A DNA stretch of 64,000 nucleotides from Verpa conica (Eukaryota; Ascomycota; Pezizomycetes; Pezizales; Morchellaceae), in contig JAUFSD010000001.1 of NCBI GenBank assembly GCA_033030425.1, positions 868,001-932,000 of the forward strand, read 5' to 3'. A program made the position numbers and the translations under genes. The first letter of the stretch is position 1, and the number at the start of each line of letters is the position of its first letter. The notes under the pieces were generated by a model that had not been told where the DNA came from, did no database searches, and saw nothing but the letters and a program-made list of their open reading frames with translations. This document shows, piece after piece, positions 58,601-64,000 of this stretch.

Positions 58601-60361
58601 CCGCAGAGTACAGATTGGTTCACTAACAGCTTTACATGATTGCATTACTCTAGTACACCTTTGGGCTTGACTAGAATAGACGATAGGGCCGGGACAAAGT
58701 GCTTGGACTGGTCGGGATTTGTATAAGTATGGGGGGAATGTATTTGTATTGGCGTTGTTACTGTGTTGTAAGATTTATATTGTATGACGTGATTGCTTGG
58801 CAGGTTTTCAGGGTCTTTGGGGGTTCCCAGGCGTTTGTATTAGGATTTAGATAAAATCCGCCAGCCCAAACCGAGGTATATAAAATAGTCGGCAGATTTG
58901 TCTCTTTACCAGAACATCAACGGGAAGAACGAGTCTTATCAATATACTTGAATCTATCAAACTACCTTTACCTTATAACTCTACTATAAACATCTTGTTT
59001 GTGACTTTCGAGCTTCAACTGAACAACTTTCCGCTCTATCTAATTAACTCTAGTGAGTCTTGACGATATCGTAGTTCGTAACTCTCTTGTGCGATTTAAA
59101 GGAACAACTACTACCATTGACTAAGGAGACCTTGGTAGTTGGTATCTTATACCTCCGGACTGAACTCTAAGCTTGACGGGACGTAGCCTGGACAATTGTA
59201 TAGGCCAGTTTTAAAGTCCAAGTATTCTCTGAGGATGTCGTTCATCATGTTCTGGAATGTTGCTGGTGCGTTCACCATGCCAAACGGCATTACTAAGTAC
59301 TCGTAATGTGCGTAGCGGGTCCTGAAAGCCGTTTTCTCTTTGTCCCCTTGTTTGATCCTGATGAGGTTGTACCCCTCCTTCAGGTCTATCTTCAAAAAAA
59401 TGGTAGAGCCGGATACTCGATCTCTAAGCTCATCCATGAGGGGCAAAAGATACTTATTTTTGATAGTTATCCTGTTAAGTCCTCAGTAGTCGACGCAAAG
59501 TCGCAAGCTACTGTCCTTTTTCTTGACAAATAATATAGGCGCGCCGTAGGGCGACTTGCTGGGGCGGATCTTACCTAGCCGGATCATTTTTTCCAAGTAC
59601 TCCTTCAACACACCCAATTCCAATGCCGATAGATTGTACACTGGACCGCAAGTAGGCTTTGTGGTTGGATCCAGGTCTATGGCATGGTCATATGGGCTGT
59701 GAGGGGGCAACTTGTCAGTCTTTGATGGATAAAACACGTCAAGTAGCTCGTGGTATTCCTTAGGTATTAGGCCTTCCAGCTGTTCCCTTTCGGTTAACTC
59801 ACGGCTAACTGCTCCGATTGACTGGGCTTCGGAATCTTCTGCCACACTCTCGTCATAGACTACCACCGGCTTATTAGCGGTACAAGCATGGAGACAATTC
59901 TTACCACGGAACTCAAGTCTTCCGTTGGAATGAAGCACTGGATTATGTTGTTGTATCCACCAGGCTGGTAAAATTGCATCAAAGTCTGCCGGGGTATGTG
60001 CGATCTCGAAGGAAATTTTGGATTGGTGCATGCCTTCTATCATTAGTATAGGTAATGTAAAGGCTTGTCCCGCGCCTGATGCCATTTTTCCATCAAATCC
60101 CATTATTTGGGCGGGGACGTCTCTTTCCACCTTTGAGACATTATATAAAGAAACAAAACGCGAACTCAAAACCGGCCCTGTGGCTCCGGTATCCAACAAT
60201 ACTTTACAGTGTTTTATACAATTAGCAAAACAAAAATCAAAGGTGGCAATAGGACGTGCTCCGTGTACTGGCTCCGTCGCTTGTTTTTTCTTCGGGGTGG
60301 ATTCCTCCTCCTCTGGTCTTTTTCTTTTAGAACTGTTTTTGGATTTTTCTCCCAGTGAGAG
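55610..60361 (-). pseudogene. Ty3/Gypsy chromodomain retrotransposon pol, silenced by stops and an LTR insertion
   Basis: In sense order: Lys-rich gag end, aspartic protease (LLDTGATGPVLS), reverse transcriptase N-half ([36 protein letters not shown]), YLDDILIYS active site at about 58,025, RNase H (FDPDRQTYVETDASDFAIAA), integrase zinc finger (HFGQDKTLELVSRNFYWP), integrase core (VSIDFITQLPLS, VSDRDAKFTSSFW, HPQTDGQTERVNQ) and a C-terminal chromodomain (YNVEKIIASHRN, YLVKWLGYP). All parts share one reading frame. Premature stops are TGA 59485-59483, TAA 57547-57545, TGA 56806-56804 and TGA 56023-56021. A 1.16-kb solo LTR splits RT at 58,057. Chromovirus integrases are known to target marked chromatin through the chromodomain. 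Confidence 0.93.
58057..59215 (+). mobile_element. Solo LTR-A inserted in Gypsy RT
   Basis: TGTTGTAGGCACC...CCAGTTTTAAA, 1,159 bp, with perfect target duplication GTCCA (58052-58056 and 59216-59220). It splits RT just before the YLDD motif, after REYLD. Insert plus duplication is 1,164 bp, a multiple of three. The last bases read AAA where other copies have ACA. Confidence 0.92.
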
Positions 60362-60962
60362 TGTAACACAATCACACACTAGTTTAGTGCAAGCACTGCT
60401 CGGCACTAATCTAGTGGATGAATTGCGGTAGAGGGAAGTTTCAGGCTAAGCCTAGTAGCTTATCTCAAAGAGATTGACTGACTAGACTAAACTCGGTAGG
60501 CTAATATACTGATATGAACTAAAGGTAGCTGGTCAATTGCATATATTGATAACTAACTTAGGTAGCTGAATCCTGCTGACCCAAAACTAGCTAGACACGG
60601 CAGGTTTTATACTAAAACAAAAACATACATAAACTAGCCGGGGCATTCAATGCTCCGGTCCAAAAACAGATAAACAGTAATCAAAAATAACCCGGCACAA
60701 CCATTCCTCCATTTCTGTCATGTTCCTCCGATCCTGGTACCCTAATCTCTGATCCATGCCAGGATCCAAACACTAAAAAAATACTAATCATGCCGATCCG
60801 GTACCACCCCGGTACAACAATTGCTCCGCTTCCGGCGGGGTTCCCAAATATAGTAAAATGGATCCAAAGAAACAATAAAGAAATCCCAAGGTGGTTAGTG
60901 CTATAACCGCATTCAAAACAAGTAAAACAAAAAAATAAAGTAACACAGCAGGGGCGGTTACA
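60362..60962. mobile_element. LTR-like sequence, family E (601 bp)
   Basis: Ends TGTAAC...GTTACA are inverse, as in LTRs. Flanks are Gypsy sequence in opposite orientations and the 5-bp flanks (GAGAG and TACGT) do not match, so it marks a recombination or rearrangement point. No coding content; orientation not determined. Confidence 0.55.
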
Positions 60963-62393
60963 TACGTGGTCAAACAAGGCACAAGAGGCGTTCGACAAGC
61001 TCAAAACCCTCTTCACCTCAGCCCCTATTCTAGCTCACTTCAACCCTGATCGCCAGACGTACGTGGAAACGGACGCCAGAGACTTTGCGATCGCAGCCAT
61101 CCTGTCCCAAGAAATCGACACTAAGTTTGGAAAACTGGCCTATACAATTGTCCAGGCTACGTTCCGTTAAGCTTAGAGTTCAGTTCGAAGGTATAAGATA
61201 CCAACTACCAAGGTCTCCTCAGTCAACAGTAGTAGTTGTTCCTTTAAATCGTACAAGAGAGTTATGAACTACGATATCGTCAAGACTCACCAGAGTTAGT
61301 TGGATAGAGCAGAAAGTTGTTCAGTTGAAGTTTCGAAAGTCACAAGCAAATTGTTTGTAATAGAGTTAAAGGTAGTTCGATAGATTCAAGTATATTGATA
61401 AGACTCGTTCTTCCCGTTGATGTTCTGGTAAAGAGACAAATCTGCCGACTATTTTATATACCGCGGTTTGGGCTCGCGGATTTATTCTAAATCCTGATAC
61501 AAACGCTTGGGAACCCCCGAAGACCCTGAAAACCTGCCAAGCAATCACGCCATACAATACAAATCTTACAATACAGTAACAATCGCCAATACAAATACAT
61601 TCCCCCCATACTTATACAAATCCCGACCAGTGCACGCACTTTGCCCCGGCCCTATCGTCTATTCTAGTCAAGCCCAAAGGTGTACTAGAGTAATGCAATC
61701 ATGTAAAGCTGTTAGTGAACCAATCTGTACTCTGCGGACGGGCCGATAAGTGTACTAAACACCGTATCTGTTCCGTCCTTGCATGTTCCCTCGTGGCAGA
61801 GAGTCACCAAAGCCCTTTGGTACTAATCAGCAAGCAGTACTAGGAAGCGGGGCCTTCCTTCATACCGTTAGTTTGTCAAGAAACATGCCCCGACTGGCGG
61901 AGGGCACAACTCCGTCAGTTTTTATCCGATTTCCTCGATTCTTTCACCAGTCAGCTCCAAATCATGCCCTCTCATATACTCTCCGGATTTGGTTCGGACG
62001 GACGAATTTTCCTGACGCTCCAAGGGTTATTTTTGGGGTCCAAAGCTTGTGTTTTTACTATGCGTTTACAGCAACTCTGAGGGGCCCCCCCAGCACCCGG
62101 TGGGTGGCACAGTGGGGCGCCCTGCAGGAGATAGCCGCCAGCAATAACGTTCACACGCGCTTCTCCCCAAACCCCTATCGCGTTTCTCAAGAAACAGGCT
62201 AGGGATTTAGTTACCTAGATAGTCAAACAAGTAGTCTTCATGGTTCCCAGAATTACTCCTCTTATCAGGTGCCTACAACAAAGTTACACCCTGTTGCTTT
62301 CTATTCACAAAAGCTAGTCCCGGCGGAAGTTAATTACGACGTTTGGGACAAGGAAATGTTGGCTATAGTGGTAGCATTCAAGCAGTGGAGGCA
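60963..62393 (+). mobile_element. Ty3/Gypsy fragment, plus strand, split by solo LTR
   Basis: 60963-61127 and 62286-62393 encode a RNase H stretch ([49 protein letters not shown]). At 61,108-61,110 this copy keeps CAA where the minus-strand element has the stop TAA. Cut on the right by an LTR-D fragment. Confidence 0.85.
61128..62280 (-). mobile_element. Solo LTR-A in the plus-strand Gypsy fragment
   Basis: 1,153 bp, reading TGTTGTAGGCACC on the minus strand, with perfect target duplication AAGTT (61123-61127 and 62281-62285). Confidence 0.92.
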
Positions 62394-62499
62394 TGTAAAA
62401 GCTGATCACCTATTGGGGAACAGCAGGCGGTAATTACGAGGCAAGGCTAGTATCGGGAGACTAGGAACTCAGGGACAAGGTAGGTATGGTAACCATATA
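62394..62499 (+). mobile_element. LTR-D fragment (5' end)
   Basis: Begins TGTAAAAGCTGATCACC and matches the first about 100 bp of 32,526-32,885. Cut by a LINE tail. Confidence 0.75.
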
Positions 62500-63055
62500 A
62501 GTAGTAGTAGTAGTAGTTTTTTATTTCCCATCTAGGCCCGAGGCCCATTAGGTAAGCCATAGAGATGGCGCGCACTGGAAATAAATACAAAAACCATAAA
62601 GCGACAAGAGAAAAACTGCTTGACCACATCAAAACGTGTAAGGAAAAACTTTATAAAACAAAAATACCTTATAACCAAGAAAAGAATTACAGACTAACTG
62701 TGGTCGCAAAAGAGGAAAAGTAAAAGAATGAAGAAAGACCCCTAGTCCGTCATGACTATTTCGACTTCCTTATCTTTTCTAATGGAGAGTTTGGCTCGCG
62801 TAGGGCAAGCTGGGTCGTTGGCCTTATGTCCCGGGTTCTGTAGACAGTTGACACATTTGATGGGTAAATGGGTGCACTTAACGCCTCCCTTACAGGAGTG
62901 GCACTTATGTTCGGAGGAGTGATGGGGGCCAGCGCACACTGCGCAACAAGCTTCACTTTTGCAGCGTAGGTGGTGGTGGCCGTAGCGTTGACAGTTTTGA
63001 CACTGTGTGGATGGGGTGATGGGGACGAAGGGCTTGAGGCGGCACATCCTGTTCA
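62500..63055 (-). mobile_element. LINE remnant: zinc-knuckle ORF1 end joined to 3' tail
   Basis: ORF 63047-62742 has three CCHC-type knuckles (CQNCQRYGHHHLRC, CAVCAGPHHSSEHKC, CVNCLQNPGHKANDPAC) preceded by RLKPFVPITPSTQ, the layout of ORF1/gag in Tad-type fungal LINEs. After the stop, about 240 bp leads to CTAATGGGCCTCGGGCC, GGGAAATAAA and an ACT-repeat tail, the same 3' end as the repeats at 54,070 and 26,160. The reverse-transcriptase ORF is absent, so this is a deletion derivative. Confidence 0.75.
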
Positions 63056-63062
63056 GGATGAC

Positions 63063-63677
63063 TGTGAAGAATAGCGGAGTAACAGCTTAGGACACAAGTC
63101 CTAATAGTATAACTCTACAGGTACGATGCACAGAAAGAAGTGTAAAGCCAATGAATTGGTAGTAGCAACAGAGTAAACTATTACTATAAAGAATAGGCAA
63201 GCGAGAAGTCTGAGCATGTAATACCAAACAAGATAGCGTAGTAGATTGGTGTCTATGTCTAGAGAATTACTGTCCCAGAAAGAGGGAGAACGGCCCGCTA
63301 TTTATACAGAAAAGTCCTTTATCCTCCAACCGAGATAACTATGTGAAAACCGAGATGGGAATGCCGTTTGACCCTGAAAACTGTAACAAAGTAAAGGTAA
63401 CCAAAAGAAATGAGTAATACAATGCTTGTAAGCGAAATGGTGTGTTGAGTAAACATAAATGAGCGCAACAAAATATGACTCATAACAAATGGCGCAATAC
63501 ATGTGAGTAATAAGGTATGCAGCTTCGATAAACATTAGTAGTTATGTAAAAATGTAATAAATGTAAAAATGTACCAAGAAAACAATCAGAACTGTCATCG
63601 TAATGAAATGTAGCAAATGGAGATAAAATGTTATACAAACAAGGAAAGACAGACTGAGAATCTCGAAAAAAATAACA
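63063..63677 (-). mobile_element. Probable 3' LTR of a Ty1/Copia element
   Basis: On the minus strand TGTTATT starts right after a polypurine run (GTGAGAAGGGG) that follows the end of the Copia RNase H ORF. A matching end, CTTCACA, is near 63,063. The start is well placed; the far end is a guess. Confidence 0.55.
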
Positions 63678-63684
63678 CCCCTTC

Positions 63685-64000
63685 TCACTTTGTAGTCTCG
63701 TTAAAGATGTAACTACATAAGTGGTCGTGTGTCTGTCGTGGTAAACTCTCGGTGCAAATGTCTGCAAAGTTATCCGCAGAGGCAACGTGCAATAGATTGA
63801 TTGTTCCGTCTTCGACGAGTTCTTGGACGAAGTGGTAGGAGATGCCTATGTGTTTGGATCTATCGTTTAGCTTGGGGTTGCGAGCGATATTATCAGCGGA
63901 GTTGCTATCACAGAGAAGAGTGTGAGGAATCTGGGTCTTCAACAACTCGTTGATAGCACGAGTCAACCATAGATAGTGTTTTGCCATCATAGCCAGTGCC
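63685..64000 (-). pseudogene. Ty1/Copia pol, RNase H C-terminus (5' part outside window)
   Basis: The ORF reads MMAKHYLWLTRAINELL, then HTLLCDSNSADNIARNPKLN, RSKHIGISYHFVQELVEDG and LLHVASADNFADICTESLP, the standard end of Copia RNase H (DS.A...N.....R.KHI...YHF.RE....G). No stop is seen within the window part, so the copy could be intact beyond the edge. It is listed as a pseudogene only because most of it is unseen. Confidence 0.85.

Overview
The window is fungal nuclear DNA, almost certainly from a filamentous ascomycete (Pezizomycotina). Every conserved protein has a recognisable fungal form, introns are short (about 48-125 bp) with GT...AG ends, and families such as SUR7/PalI, NUC-2/PHO81 and PRELI/UPS1 are present. 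Twelve introns in exportin-1 plus a transposon-rich background fit the early-diverging Pezizomycetes (truffles, morels and relatives) best. That placement is an inference, not something read directly.

Gene block 1 (1-23,040) carries a CUE-domain protein (minus, running off the left edge), mitochondrial ribosomal protein uL3m (plus), the nuclear exporter CRM1/XPO1 (minus, 13 exons), two uncharacterised single-pass membrane proteins with long cytosolic tails (10,136 and 14,752), the phosphate-starvation regulator NUC-2/PHO81 (plus, start codon split by an intron) and cytochrome oxidase assembly factor COA1 (minus). Five small inverted-repeat elements (MITEs) and one long foldback hairpin lie between these genes.

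Transposon island 1 (about 23.6-33.1 kb) is a nested stack. A LINE-like repeat holds a DNA element full of CTG-rich and telomere-like tandem repeats. Next to it a broken Tc1/mariner transposase gene is split by one solo LTR that is itself split by a second copy of the same LTR.

Gene block 2 (34.1-48.95 kb) carries kinetochore SPC25 (minus), SWR1/NuA4 subunit SWC4 (plus), nuclear thiol peroxidase DOT5 (minus), lipid-transfer UPS1/PRELI (plus), a SUR7-family tetraspan protein (minus), a secreted PLC-like phosphodiesterase with a GPI signal (plus) and NEM1 phosphatase (plus). All are intact once introns are removed.

Transposon island 2 (about 49.5-64 kb) holds a Ty3/Gypsy chromodomain element (minus) with its 3' LTR, fragments of two further Gypsy copies, several solo LTRs with perfect 5-bp target duplications, a LINE reduced to its zinc-knuckle ORF1 plus tail, and the 3' end of a Ty1/Copia element at the right edge.

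The genes are mostly housekeeping and do not form one pathway. Three serve mitochondria (uL3m, COA1, UPS1), and UPS1 and NEM1 both act in phosphatidic-acid handling, but nothing shows co-regulation. I found no clearly new biological system. The best leads are a tRNA-like module kept inside one LTR family, the pair of unknown membrane proteins, the split start codon and CACGTG site of NUC-2, and a retrotransposon silenced only by C-to-T-type stop codons.
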